From: Muscardinus avellanarius
Taxonomy: Eukaryota > Chordata > Mammalia > Rodentia > Gliridae
Direction of reading: 5' to 3'
Assembly: GCA_963383645.1 (NCBI GenBank)
Contig: OY726565.1
Coordinates: 30,250,034 to 30,314,033, forward strand
Length of the DNA stretch: 64,000 nucleotides
Positions 1 through 10,675 of this stretch are shown piece after piece. Both the position numbers and the translations under genes were made by a program. The notes under the pieces were generated by a model. That model had not been told where the DNA came from, did no database searches, and saw only the letters and a program-made list of their open reading frames with translations. Each line of letters begins with the position of its first letter. Positions within the stretch are counted from its first letter, which is position 1.

Positions 1-317
1 CCAGAGTAAGTACATTGAACTTGTATTTTCAAGCAACCCTGTGCTGCCATCTCTCAAGTTCTAATATAACCCTCACTCCTCCCCAAGAGGGAGGGATGCG
101 CCCCTCAATAATTGACAATCTCTAACCTAGAGTCCTTAGGCCACCTAGAGAGAAGACATTCAGATCGAAGCTGTCTAGGTTATATTTCAATAGGTTAACA
201 CCCTCTTGTAAGTGCTCACAGCATCCCAGACTGAAGGAGTTTCCTTTGAGTTCTCATGATTTGTTCAAAACTGGGCCTGTCATACGTGTACAGCTGACAT
301 CGCTATCAGCACCAAAA
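1..317. other. Intergenic, no recognised feature
   Basis: I see no gene, long open frame or clear repeat in this stretch, which lies downstream of COL14A1. Confidence 0.5.
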
Positions 318-535
318 TTTTTTTGTTTTGTTTTGTGGTACTAGGGGTGGAACCCAGAGACTTTCTACGTCTGGGCTATACTCCCAGACCTATTTTATAT
401 TTTATTTGGAAACAGGGTCTCACTAAGTTACTGAGAGCCTCACTAAGTAGCTGAGGCTGGCTTCGAACTTGTGTGATCCTCCTGTCTCAGCCTCACACAC
501 TCAGGGATTACAAGTGTGTGCCACCATGCCCGGCT
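318..535 (-). repeat. B1/ID dimeric SINE
   Basis: On the minus strand it begins at the GCCGGGCATGG head, has a B1-like body (GGATTACAAGTGTG and GGCTGGCTTCGAAC on the plus strand) and ends in an ID-like right part with a T-rich (A tail) end near 318. Short GCACCAA-like flanks may be the target duplication. Confidence 0.85.
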
Positions 536-876
536 TGCACCAAGATTCTTAAAATGGGACCAAGACTTTCTTGGCCAGCCTTACCCATATAATGTGGGAC
601 CTTTATCTGTGAAATTGATGTCTACAAAATTGAGGCAGCCTAAGGAAAGTCCTGGAAGAGCTGTTAGGTTGACAGCACAGGCTCTACTTCCTCTGACATT
701 CCTTTCCTTAGCCCCTTGCAATTCCATCCACCTCCCTCTTCTTTTCATATTTAATGCTTTCATAGATTCCTCCCTATTTCCCTAGTCAAAACTTTTTCCA
801 AAATTCATTTGCCCTAGTGAATACGTTACTAATAGCAATTTAATATGTTATCTACCCTATTACCCAGTAGGAGTGT

Positions 877-927
877 AGCGCGCGTGCGTGCGTGCGTGCG
901 TGTGTGTGTGTGTGTGTGTTTGTGTGT
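877..927. repeat. (GCGT)n/(TG)n microsatellite
   Basis: A GCGT run grades into a TG run. The GCGT part keeps several CpGs, which is unusual for an otherwise AT-rich flank. Confidence 0.9.
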
Positions 928-929
928 CT

Positions 930-1122
930 GACATTAAACCCAGAGGCAGAAACTTCTACGCTATATATAGCCTCAGCCCTATTTTGTTTTTTATTTTGAG
1001 ACATACCCTCATTAAGTTCCTGAGGGCCTCACTAATTTGCTGAGGATGGCTCTGAACCTACAATCCTCCTTTCTCAGCCTCCCATATACTAGGATTACTG
1101 GCATGTGCCACCATGCCTGGCT
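930..1122 (-). repeat. Diverged B1/ID SINE
   Basis: The same order of blocks as other minus-strand copies (AAACCCAGAGG ... ATGCCTGGCT) is present but with many substitutions, so it is an older insertion next to the microsatellite. Confidence 0.7.
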
Positions 1123-1334
1123 CATTAGGAACTTAGTTTAAGCAAAGATTGAAATATGTAGGCAAGGACCAAGCCTGAGATCTATGGAGTCTGAGTCTGG
1201 TCTTCAAAAGCAGGAGTCTTTGACACCCAATACCAAGTGTCTGGCCCACTCAGCCCTGACCCCACATTTGCTTTTCCCCCAAAGAATTCTACAATACTCT
1301 GTCTCTACCAGGCCAAGATCCAGGCCTTGTTTTG

Positions 1335-3030
1335 GTCTTTATTTTTAATATAACAATTTTATTGAAATGTAATTCACCCACTTAAAGTGTATGATTGAGT
1401 GGTTTTTACTGTAGATGATATATTTGATAATAGTTACTATGTTCATGGAAGGTATGGTATATTATTTAGTATGTTTTCAAAAGTGCTGAACCATTAAAAT
1501 TTTCATCTTTATGCTCATCTTATAATGGTTCTGATTTCAAAACACCCTTACAAGTACTTGTTAATATCTCTTTTTGTTATAGCCATCTTACTGAGGTGAA
1601 GTAATATCCCACTGTGGATTTGACTTGAATTTCCCTCATGGGTAATGATGTTGAGTATTATTTAATAAGCTCATTACTCATATGAGTATCTTCTTTGTAG
1701 AAATGTCCTTTAAAATCTTTGTGCATTTTAATTGAGTTATTTATCATTTCATTATTGAATTATAAGGGATCTTTGTATATTTTAGATATAAATCACAGGG
1801 TATAGATTATCAATTTTTTTCTTCAAAAAAAATTGATAATACTTTAAAGTACAAATAAATACTTTAAAGTACAAATGTGTTTTTAAGTTTCTGAACTTCA
1901 AGTTATCTACTTTTTATTTTGTTGCTTATGCTCACATCTAACAAGGTTTTCCCTCAGGTGAGATTCCAGGCATTTGTTCTACATTTATTTCTAAGAAGTT
2001 TAATTTTATCTGTTACCTTTAGCTCTGTGATCTATCTGAATTCATTTTTTAAAATTTTTTATTGGTGCACTGTATTCATACATCATAGTGGGTCTGAGGA
2101 AAGAGTTTGATTTCCTACTTTTGCATATAAATGTCCAAGAGTCTCAAGATTATTTATTGAAGAGTATTCTTTCCCCATTAATTCATCTGACAGTTGTCTG
2201 GGCACCAGTGTCAGAAATCAATTCAACACAAATGTAATGCCGGGAGTGGTGGCTCACGCTTGTAATCCTCGTGCTTGAGAGGCGGAGAAAGGGGGATGGC
2301 ACAGGTTCGAAGCCAGCCTCTCTGGCTTAAGAGACCCTGTTTCCAAATAAAAATATAAAAACTGGGTCTGGGAGTGTAGCTCGGAGGTAGAAGGGTTTCC
2401 AGGAACCCTAGTACCACCTAAAATAAATAAATAAAAAATAAATAAATAAATAAATGTAAGGGTTTATTTTGGACTTTCAACTCTATCCCATTGTTCTACA
2501 CATCTGTCCATATGCCATCTTTCTTTAGTACCATAGCTTTGTAGTTGATTTTGAAATCAGAGTATGTGGGTCCTGTATATTTTGTTCTTTTTCAAGATCT
2601 TAAGTTCCTTGAACTTTCATATAAATTTTAGGAACAGCTTGTTAATAGGAGATTGAATTTGTAATAAAGATGGTGGTTAACCTAAAGATCTATCTGAGGC
2701 CGAAGACTTCAGATCCATGAATATGACATGACTTTCCACTTAATCAGGGTACCTTAATTATTTTCCAATTTTTTAAATATCAGAATTTAAGTCTTAAATT
2801 ATTTGTCAAATGTATTTTTAAGTACTTTATTCTCTTTGATGCAGTTATACATGAAGTTTTCTCAATTTTCAGATTACTCTTTGCTAGTATATAGAAACTC
2901 AATTGCTTATCATATTAATCCCAAATCTTGCAACCTTATCCCACTTATTCATTAGTTTTCATAGTGTTATAGTTTGAGAGGTTTTGTTAGTGGATTCCTT
3001 ACGGCATTCTTTTTCTTTCCCCTTTTTAAA
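1335..3030 (-). mobile_element. L1 LINE, antisense, ORF2/3' region
   Basis: The plus strand is the reverse complement of L1 3' and ORF2 sequence. It is recognisable from the ATTGAAATGTAATTCACCCA-like start, the TGATGTTGAGTATT block and GTACCATAGCTTTGTAGTTG. A SINE interrupts it at 2238-2454. No reading frame survives. Confidence 0.7.
2238..2454 (+). repeat. B1/ID SINE, CTTAAGAGACC subfamily, inside L1
   Basis: The head GCCGGGAGTGGTGGC, body GGCTTAAGAGACCCTGTTTC and right half GGGAGTGTAGCTCGGAGGTA are clear. It ends in an (AAAT)n tail. Flanking ATGTAA on both sides is a likely target duplication. It belongs to the short subfamily described in the findings. Confidence 0.88.
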
Positions 3031-3032
3031 TT

Positions 3033-3480
3033 TTCTTTTTTTTTTTTTATGGTACTGGGGACTCAATATGATATTGAGGCACTATACCACTGAACCCTGA
3101 GCCCTCCCCCACCTTTCTTTCTTTTTTTTTTTTTTTTTTTGGTGGTACTGGGGGTGGAACCCAAAGGCTTTCTAACTCCAGGCTATACTCCCAGACCCTT
3201 TTTAATATTTTATTTGGAAACAGGGTCTCATTAAGTTGCTGAGAGCCTCACTAAGTAGCTGAGGCTGGCTTCGAACCCATGTGATCCTCCTGTCTCAGCC
3301 TCCCAAGTGCAGGGATTACAAGCGTGCGCCACCATGCCCGGCTCCTCTACCTTTCTTTTTTCTTTTTTACTTTGAGACTGGATCTCACTAAATTTCTCAG
3401 GCAACCTTAGAACTTGCAATTTTTCTGCCTCATCTTCCCAAGTACCTTAGATTATAGGCATATTCTAGCCAACTCAGCCT
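3033..3480 (-). repeat. Older SINE split by a younger SINE
   Basis: The ID-like part (GGTACTGGGGACTCAATATG) is at 3050-3105, and its B1-like part resumes at 3350 (GAGACTGGATCTCAC). The insert occupies 3121-3343. Confidence 0.7.
3121..3343 (-). repeat. B1/ID SINE nested in an older SINE
   Basis: A well-preserved copy with poly(T) at the left and GCCCGGCT at the right. ACCTTTCTTT lies on both sides (near 3109 and 3349), fitting a target-site duplication. Confidence 0.85.
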
Positions 3481-3667
3481 TGAACCTTATTATACAATAT
3501 TATGTTATCTGTAAATTGATATAGTTTTACTTCAACCTTTCTAATATGAGAGATTTGTTTTTCCTTGCCTAATATCCCCACCTAGAAAGAAGCTCCAGTA
3601 GAATGTTAAATAGAAATAGCAAGAGCACACTTCTTATGTCCTAAGGGAGAAAACATTTAATCTTTTA

Positions 3668-3668
3668 C

Positions 3669-3703
<35 letters not shown>

Positions 3704-3713
3704 ATTATTATTT
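3668..3713. repeat. (ATT)n microsatellite
   Basis: About 15 ATT/TTA units adjoin the tail side of the SINE at 3710-3911, so it probably grew from that element's A-rich tail. Confidence 0.85.
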
Positions 3714-3911
3714 TGGTGGTGGTGGTAGTGATAATTAGGATTGAGCCCTCTAAGCTATACCCCAAAGTTTTTAAATTTTTTGTTTTGAAACAGTGTCTCA
3801 CTACATTGCTTAGAGTTTCACTAAATTGATGAGGCTGGTCTTGAGCCTGCAACTCTTCTGGCTTGGGCTCCCATGTACTGGGGTTACAGGCATGCACCAC
3901 CTCAACTGGCT
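3710..3911 (-). repeat. B1/ID SINE, diverged
   Basis: The blocks TTGAAACAGTGTCTCACTAC and GGGTTACAGGCATGCACCAC mark a minus-strand copy. Confidence 0.7.
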
Positions 3912-3959
3912 CCATCATTATATTTAAATGTGAACTGTTTTTAGATTCCCTTTATTAGA

Positions 3960-5000
3960 TTGAGGGAATCCCCTTCTATTCCAAGTGCTTGGAAAGCTTT
4001 TATCATGAAATAATGTTAGATTTTTCCAAATGCTTTTTCTGAGTATATGAAAAATATTGTATGGTTGTTGATCCACTTGTTCTATTGATATGCTGTGCTC
4101 TGTTTATTTTTAAATTTTAAACAATTCTTGAATTCCTGGGATAAATTCTACTTGACCATGTTGTACAATTCTTTCATATTCTGCTGAATTAGGTTTTATA
4201 GGATCTGGGTAGGGATTTTGGTATCTATTGTCATAAAATATATCGGACTATAGTTTTGTTTGTGCTATGGCTTAAATATATTCCTTCCAAATTTCATGAT
4301 AAAACGTAATCTCCATTGTTATAGTATCAAGACATGGATCTTTGAAGAAGTGATTAAATCATGAGCGTGGCAATGTCATAAATAAATTAATGTCTTATAA
4401 AAGGACTGGCTGGTGGAGACTAGTTTAAGGCCCTTTTGCCTTTCCATCTTCTTCTCATAAGGACCCATTGTCTTTTCTAGAGAATGAAAAACAGGATCTT
4501 ACCTTGGAAGCACAGAGCAGGACCCTCAACAGATAGCCAGTGTTACAATGCACTAATCTTGGACTTTTGAGCCACCAAAAGTGTGCAAAATAAATTTCTG
4601 TTGTGTATAAATATGCAGTCTCAACTATTTTGATGTAACAGCACAAATAGACAGTTTGTTATTTCATTCTTGTGATGTCTTTGGATTTAGTATTAGAGTA
4701 ATACTAGATTCATATAATAGATTGGAAATACTCTTGTATTTTGGAATAATTTGTTTAAAATTCTTATTAATTCTTCTGCCAGTATTTTGCAGAGTACACC
4801 AGTAAAATCATCTCTCCCTGGGATTTTCTTTGTGTATATTTTCTTATTAATTCAACCTCTTTACTTTGTGTAGGTCTAGTCAGATTGTCCATCCTTCTTG
4901 AATTAGTTTTGACAGTATGTGTTCTTTTAAAAATGTATTCATTCTATTTAAATTTTATAACTTTGGTCATGCAGTTATTCATACTATTTCTTTATCCTAT
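3960..5000 (-). mobile_element. L1 LINE, antisense, split by a solo LTR
   Basis: Reverse-complement L1 ORF2 sequence (for example GGGATAAATTCTACTTGACC and GGACTATAG) runs up to 4262 and resumes at 4654 (CTGCCAGTATTTTGCAGAG). No coding capacity remains. Confidence 0.65.
4263..4653 (+). mobile_element. Complete solo LTR of MaLR (MLT/MST) type
   Basis: The 391-bp element starts TGCTATGGCTTAAATAT and ends ATAGACA, so it has TG...CA ends. It carries AATAAATTTCTG, the poly(A) region typical of these LTRs. A 5-bp GTTTG lies on both sides (4258-4262 and 4654-4658), as expected for ERVL/MaLR integration. No internal region is present. Confidence 0.75.
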
Positions 5001-5524
5001 TTCCAAAAAGTTAACACTGGCTCCCTTATTGTTTTTTTCAAAAACCATAACCTTTGACTCCACAAGCAAAAACTAGAATGTTGTTTAAGAAAGACACAGT
5101 TCCAATGGATTTAAAAGTTGTGAAGCTGTCCTCATTAATGCATTCTGGTAGAGATCAAAAATACTATTCCCAGAATTTTCTTGTTTTATACATCCTGTCC
5201 ACCTGCCTCCTCCACATTCTTCCATCTACTGAAGTCAAAACAAAAACTATTAAATGCCTCCCCTGAAAATCCTCTACAGATATCTTCACCCAAATCCTGG
5301 GAAGCATTAAAACCAGGGTTGTCAGAGGGCTAGAGCAGGAAGGGTTATTTGTAGCTTGTGTGCTAGACATACTCACACATGATTCTTTCCTTGCTTTGTT
5401 GATAAGAATGAAGAAGAAAAGACTATGAAGTATGAAAATGTGAGAGGAGAATTCCTGATAAAAACAAATTTATGGAATAAAAACTGAAAGGAAAGTAAGG
5501 AAGTTTTAATTTGAAAATCGGTCA

Positions 5525-5965
5525 GGTTAACAAACTTGTTGTTTTGTTTTGGTTTTGGTCCTGGGTACTGAACTCATCAGCATTCTACCTTTGATTCACA
5601 GCCCCTGCTCAATTTTTTTTTTTTTTTTTTTTTTTTGGTGGTACTGGGGTTCCTGGAAGCCTTCTACCTCTGGGCTACACTCCAAGACCTATTTTATACT
5701 TTTTTTTTTTTTTTTTTTTGGAAACAGGGTCTCTTAAGCCAGCGCGGCTGGCTTGGAACCTGCACGATCCTCCTGTCTCTGCCTCCCAAGTGCGGGGATT
5801 ACAAGAGTGCACCACCACGCCTGGCCCCCTGCTCAATTTTTAATTTTATTTTGAAATAGGGTCTCTCTAGGTTGCTGAGGGTCTCACGAAGTTCCTGAAA
5901 GCTAGTCTCAAACCTGCAATCCTTCTTTCTCAGCCTCTCAAATACTAGGACTATATACATCTAGC
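5525..5965 (-). repeat. Older SINE split by a younger SINE
   Basis: ID-like sequence (GGTCCTGGGTACTGAACTC) is at the left and B1-like sequence (TTGAAATAGGGTCTCTCTAG) resumes at 5850. The interruption is 5618-5825 plus one copy of the duplication. Confidence 0.75.
5618..5825 (-). repeat. B1/ID SINE, young subfamily, with 16-bp target duplication
   Basis: The insert has the TCTTAAGCCAGCGCGGCTGG block of the short subfamily. CCCCTGCTCAATTTTT occurs at 5602-5617 and again at 5826-5841, a perfect target-site duplication. This dates it after the SINE it splits. Confidence 0.9.
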
Positions 5966-5977
5966 TCCTAAAAAACC

Positions 5978-7185
5978 TTCTTCAGATCACAGTTAGAGGA
6001 TAAGAGGTGGGGAAGGTACCAAGAACTATGTACATGCACCTGGCTGACATGTTATACCCCAATATAATGTAAAATTTACAAGGCACCAAATTTTTTTTTT
6101 AAAAAAAGAAGAAAGAAAAAAATACCACATTTAGGGAGTATCCATGCCAAGGTTCAAATCCAGATCTATCTGAAATTTGCTCTCATGATAATATAGACAA
6201 GACTGGGCCTAGATCAACATTAGTAAAGAGTATGGACAGCACAGTATATTAAAAAGTGATTTAATAGAAACTTCCTTTTTCCTTACTGCATATTTGAAGT
6301 AACAGTTTTAACTTTCCTAAAACTTTTTTAAATCTCATCTGCACAGTAGAGATAATACAAGAATACCTAAGTTTAATATTCCAGGGGAAAAAAATAACAA
6401 AGTTAATTCTAATTCAACTTTATTTCCTTTCTTTAAGATATTCATAGAAAATATCTTATTATTTCATTAAGAGCTCTTTTCTGCCTACTTTAATCTATTT
6501 TGCAGCAATTATATTTTGCATTTTGTTAATATAAATTGAGAAACTAAGAGATGAAAGTTTGAAAATAATCATAATACATTTTAATAAAATCTAAAGCTAG
6601 AAAGAAAAAGTGCATTAGTTATCTTTGTTATTTGACCTTCACTCAAACAAACTACTTTAAACAACATGTCCCACTGGCATTTGCTTTGAGTAATCTAAGC
6701 AGCAAAAATTCATACTGATAAAAATCTTACATCTGGTTTAACTTGGCAACCCAAGGAAATGTTCTGATTAAAGATAGTTCCCATTTGACATGTTTGATTC
6801 ATCCTATTTGGGGACGACTTCATAATCAACAGCTCCAATGACTGACAACACTTTCCACCAGGACCTCTCTCAACAAAACCAGTTTTGCAACAAACCTCAT
6901 TGTCTAGCACTTCCCAGGTGTTAACTGGCAAGTGCCTTGGGTAGGCGAACTCTTTTTAATGAAAGAAGATAAAACATCCTTTCTTCTCTATGGCATTTCC
7001 AGAACACCTGAGGCTTTTTTCATTAAGAACTCAGGGAAGTTTTGGAGCAGTGTCTATGTATTATTTTCCAGCTGTGTATCTTGAAGAACAGAAGGCAAAA
7101 TTTTCCCTCTACTCTAGCCAATTTCTCCAACTTTTCATCACTTGTATAGCATTCAATTTATAATTATAGGGCAGTACCATTTTTG
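5978..7185. other. Intergenic, no recognised feature
   Basis: AT-rich DNA without a gene or repeat that I recognise. Open frames here are short and lack family resemblance. Confidence 0.5.
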
Positions 7186-7189
7186 AAAG

Positions 7190-7408
7190 CACAAGTGAAG
7201 GTGGCATACTCCTGTAATCACAGTACCTGTGAAGCTGAAACAGAAGGATCACAGGTTTGGGGCTAGCCTCAGCAACCTCATGAGGTCCTGTGCAACTTAG
7301 TGAGACTCTTTTTCAAAATAAGACATTAAAAATAGGCCTGGGGGTATAGCTCTGAGGTAGAATTCCCCTGAGTTCAATTTCCAGTACTGCAAAAATAAAT
7401 AAATGAAT
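7190..7408 (+). repeat. B1/ID SINE
   Basis: Diverged plus-strand copy with CCTGTAATCACAG, GGGGGTATAGCTCTGAGGTA and an (AAAT)n tail. Confidence 0.75.
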
Positions 7409-7806
7409 AGTACAAGTGCATAGTAGCTCTTCAGTTACCTGTGCCTGTGTGTTGAAGTGTTACACCAATGCCCTTTTCAAGTAACTGCAAGATCTCTGGT
7501 CTAATTTCCAAGTCTATGACCCATCTTTAATTGACTCTTGTGCAGGGTGAGAAAGGGAGTTCTTTTTCAATTTTTCTGCATATGGTTAACCAGTTTTGTC
7601 AACACCATTTGTCGAAGAGGCTATCTTTTTTCCCAATGTTTGTTTTTGGTCCCTTTGTCAAAAATCAATTGGCTTTAAGCATGTAGATTTGTTTCCAAGT
7701 CTTCTATTCTGATCTATTGGTCTGTGTGCCTGTTTTTGTGCCAGTACCATGCTGCTTTTATTACTATGTCTTTGTAGTATAGTTTGAAGTCAGATGTTGT
7801 GATGCC

Positions 7807-8837
7807 TTCTGTACCAGTATTGGGAATGACCTAGGAAGATTTGGGAAGAAGATATGATAATTAATAAATATTTCAAAAATAGGGTCACAGAAGATGAAGC
7901 TCAGAGTTGTCAAGACTTGGTTATTGCTAGGATTCAGATAGCTGTTGTAATGTATATTAAGGTAATTAGCAAGTGGAAAGAGAAGGAGAGCCAGAACTTC
8001 CTCATTCTAAAGACAGGTTTACATAATCAATGATATTGAAAGGAGAAACCTGGGCAACCTTAGTGAAAGGAGAAACCTGGGCATATATAAAGTTAGGCTG
8101 GGAAAAATTAAGGGACCAGACTTTACCTATGTAAGAGTTACTTAGAAGATAACAAGATGGAGGATGTCGTGTCTATAACAAGACTGTTCCGTGTTTTGTA
8201 CTTTGGTGAATTAACTCGAAATACCCCTTCATGCCACTCCTGAATGGCATGGAGTTGTAACTATCTTCTGTATTTCTATCTTTTTAATAAACTCATTTAA
8301 ATCGTCTAGCAAAAGCCCTGACCAGTGTACATCTGTCCTGAGTTGGGACAAGAACCCAAGGGTTTTATTTTTTTTAATGGAAATTGTTTCCGGGGGTCTA
8401 AAAATGGTCCACAGGGACAGTTCCATAAAGGGTCACCTCCAAACCGTAACACCTCCTGCATGGTTCTTGTTGATGATAACTGATAAGTCGGGCCCCTCCC
8501 CCACGTGAACAGCAGCTGGAGCAGGAAGCGGAACCCTGGAAGCCAGAAGCGGAGATATTGCGAGACTCCAGGTGCCACGAGACTTCAAACATTGTGAGAC
8601 TATAGATGTCGTGAGAGAATCGGCATGCCTATAAAACAGCGGTGCCTTCGATCCACCACATGACTCAGCCGGCCGATCAGGACTATGTACAACTCTCCAG
8701 ACGCGTGGCCCATTGGTCCCTTCCCCCACCGCTGGCTGACAATCTGGAGAGGCCGAGTCCAAATCAGCGGTCTCTGATAACCCAGTTGGTGTTTTTACCT
8801 CCCTCCTAAACCCCCTAAATCTATTTTCAACCTAACA
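7807..8837. mobile_element. Unclassified LTR-like insertion in L1
   Basis: About 1 kb of unrelated, partly GC- and CpG-rich DNA splits the L1. On the minus strand it has a CCAATGGG box near 8711, a TTTATA box near 8635 and AATAAA near 8368, in the order expected of U3-R. The plus strand also offers a TATATAAA at about 8091 and AATAAA at 8287. Terminal TGTTAGG...CA ends are possible on the minus strand (8837 to 7821), but I found no matching target duplication. Short overlapping minus-strand open frames show no recognisable protein. An endogenous retrovirus LTR is likely; family and orientation are open. Confidence 0.5.
8555..8622. repeat. Two imperfect 34-bp tandem repeats
   Basis: ATATTGCGAGACTCCAGGTG at 8555 and ACATTGTGAGACTATAGATG at 8589 begin two tandem 34-bp units. 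They sit in the CpG-rich part of the LTR-like insert close to a TATA-like box. Confidence 0.7.
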
Positions 8838-9202
8838 ATAACTACTTTGGCTATTCTGAGCTTTTTGTTGTTCCAAATGAATTTAATAACTGTTTTTTCT
8901 ATGCCTGTGAAAAATGATCTTGGAAATTTAATGGTTATTGCATTGAATCTGTATATCATGTTTGGAAAAATGCCCGTTTTGATTATATTTATTCTGCCTA
9001 TCCAAAAGCATGAGAGGTCTTTCTATCTTCAAAGGTCTTCCTAATTTCTTTTTCCAATGTTTAATAATTTTCCTTGTAGAGGTCTCTTAACTTCTTGGCT
9101 GCATTTATTTCTAAGTATTTTATTTTTTAGGGAATATCATGAGTGGAAATAATTTCTGGATTTCTCTTTCAGTGGGTTTATGGTACAGCAAAGAAAACTA
9201 TT

Positions 9203-9433
9203 GCCGGGCATGGTGGCACACACATCCCAGCATTTGGGAGGCTGAGACAGGAGGATCATGGTTCAAGGCCATCCTCAGCTACCTAGTGAGGCTCTTTGCA
9301 ACTCAGTGAGACCCTGTTTCAAAATAAAGAATAAAAAATAGGGCTGGGAGTGTAGCTCAGAGGAAGAATGCCCCTGGGTTCCAGCCTCAGTATTGAGAAA
9401 ATGAAAAAGAAAGAAAGAAAAAAAAGAAAAGAA
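9203..9433 (+). repeat. B1/ID SINE
   Basis: Full copy from GCCGGGCATGGTGGC to an (AAAG)n-rich tail. Related AAAGAAAACTAT and AAAAGAAACTAT flanks suggest a target duplication. It sits at the junction of the two opposed L1 pieces. Confidence 0.88.
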
Positions 9434-9434
9434 A

Positions 9435-9788
9435 CTATCAAGAACCTTAACAGAGAGTGAATAGAATGAGAGAAGATTTTTGTCAGCTACTCCTGTGATA
9501 GAGGACTAATATGTTAATATGTAGATTTATATAGAGAACTCAAGAAACTCACCACTTAAAAAAAAATATCCCAATCAAAAATGGGCAAGTGAACTATATA
9601 TACAATTCACAAAAGAAAAAATTCAAATGTCCAATAAATGTAAAATAAAATACAACACCATTAACAATCAGAGATGCAAATCAAAGCTACTCTGAGATTT
9701 CACCTAACCCCAATTAGAATGGCAATTATTAAAACCACAAATAACAAATGTTGGTGAGGATGTGGAGAAGTAGAAACTCTAATACACT
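9435..9788 (+). mobile_element. L1 ORF2 fragment, sense
   Basis: Sense-strand L1 ORF2 3' blocks are present (AATGGGCAAGTGAACTATAT, GATGCAAATCAAAGCTACTC, TTAGAATGGCAATTATTAAA). It stops abruptly at the ORF1-only LINE. Confidence 0.75.
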
Positions 9789-10675
9789 GGGACTTCCGGG
9801 AAGATGGCGACCGAGTAAAGTGGTGTTTACGAATCCCACTAACAATCGATCTTTATTACTACAAAATCAGCGCTTCTCATAGCCAGAAAATACCACCAGC
9901 AGAGAGAGAAATAAAAGCTGTAAGTACAAGGGGCAGAGAGAAGGAAGATTAGAAGAACGGCCAGCCCGCACATGCCGCCGGCGCGATCTTCTCTCACAGC
10001 GCCGGGCTTCAGAGAGGAGGGGGACTCAGAACAGAGCTCAGAACCGGAGAGGAGACACGCCGGCCTCACAGCCTGGACGCGGCAGCAGTGCCATACTGAC
10101 AGCGGCAGCAGTAAGCTCACCAGACGGCTCCAGACCAACGCACTCAACAGCCCACCAGGCTCCAGTAGGAGCGGTGGACAGTGAGCTGAGGTGAGCAACT
10201 GTGGAATAGCCGGGTGTAATTCACCAGTTTCTTCAGCGCAAGGAGCATCTAAAGCTCCCAGGGGCCGGGCTCAGCACACCCTTCAGGGACTCAGATTGGA
10301 GCTCAAAACCAGAAAAGAAATACACCAGCCTCATGGTCGAGGGTGTGGCAGTGGCGCCATATTGCCTTCGGTGGCAGCAGTGAGTTCACTGAGTCCGCAA
10401 CAGCGCACTCAACAACCGTTGGCATTGGCTACTGTTTATTGTCATTTTGTGAAGCAGAGAAAGAAAATTTTGGTGTTCATGGTTCCTGACTTCTGACCCC
10501 TGCTACTCCACTATCACCCAACCCTCAGCACTCAAAAAAGTACTGCTTACCTGTTAACTCCTCCAAATCCCCACTACTAAGACTGGTCTATACACAATAC
10601 CCACAATCAATGGGAAGACATTAGAAGAACAGGCCTGAGAATGTTGAAAATATAAGAACCAGGAATAGTGGAAAA

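Larger units (their letters stand above)
7430..9202 (-). mobile_element. L1 ORF2 fragment, antisense, with a 1-kb insert
   Basis: Reverse-complement L1 ORF2 blocks are clear (CCAGTACCATGCTGCTTTTA, GTAGTATAGTTTGAAGTCAG). They resume after the insert with TTTGGCTATTCTGAG and ATTGCATTGAATCTGTAT. It may be the inverted 5' part of the L1 at 9435-9788. Confidence 0.7.

Noticed and set aside
8306..8762. Overlapping minus-strand open frames of 60-110 codons in the LTR-like insert
   Set aside because: They overlap in different frames, resemble no protein I recognise, and lie in a CpG-rich repeat where stop codons are rarer by composition.
9839..10496. Open frames of 70-119 codons on both strands
   Set aside because: They fall in the GC-rich 5' UTR of the HAL1-like LINE and match no known protein.
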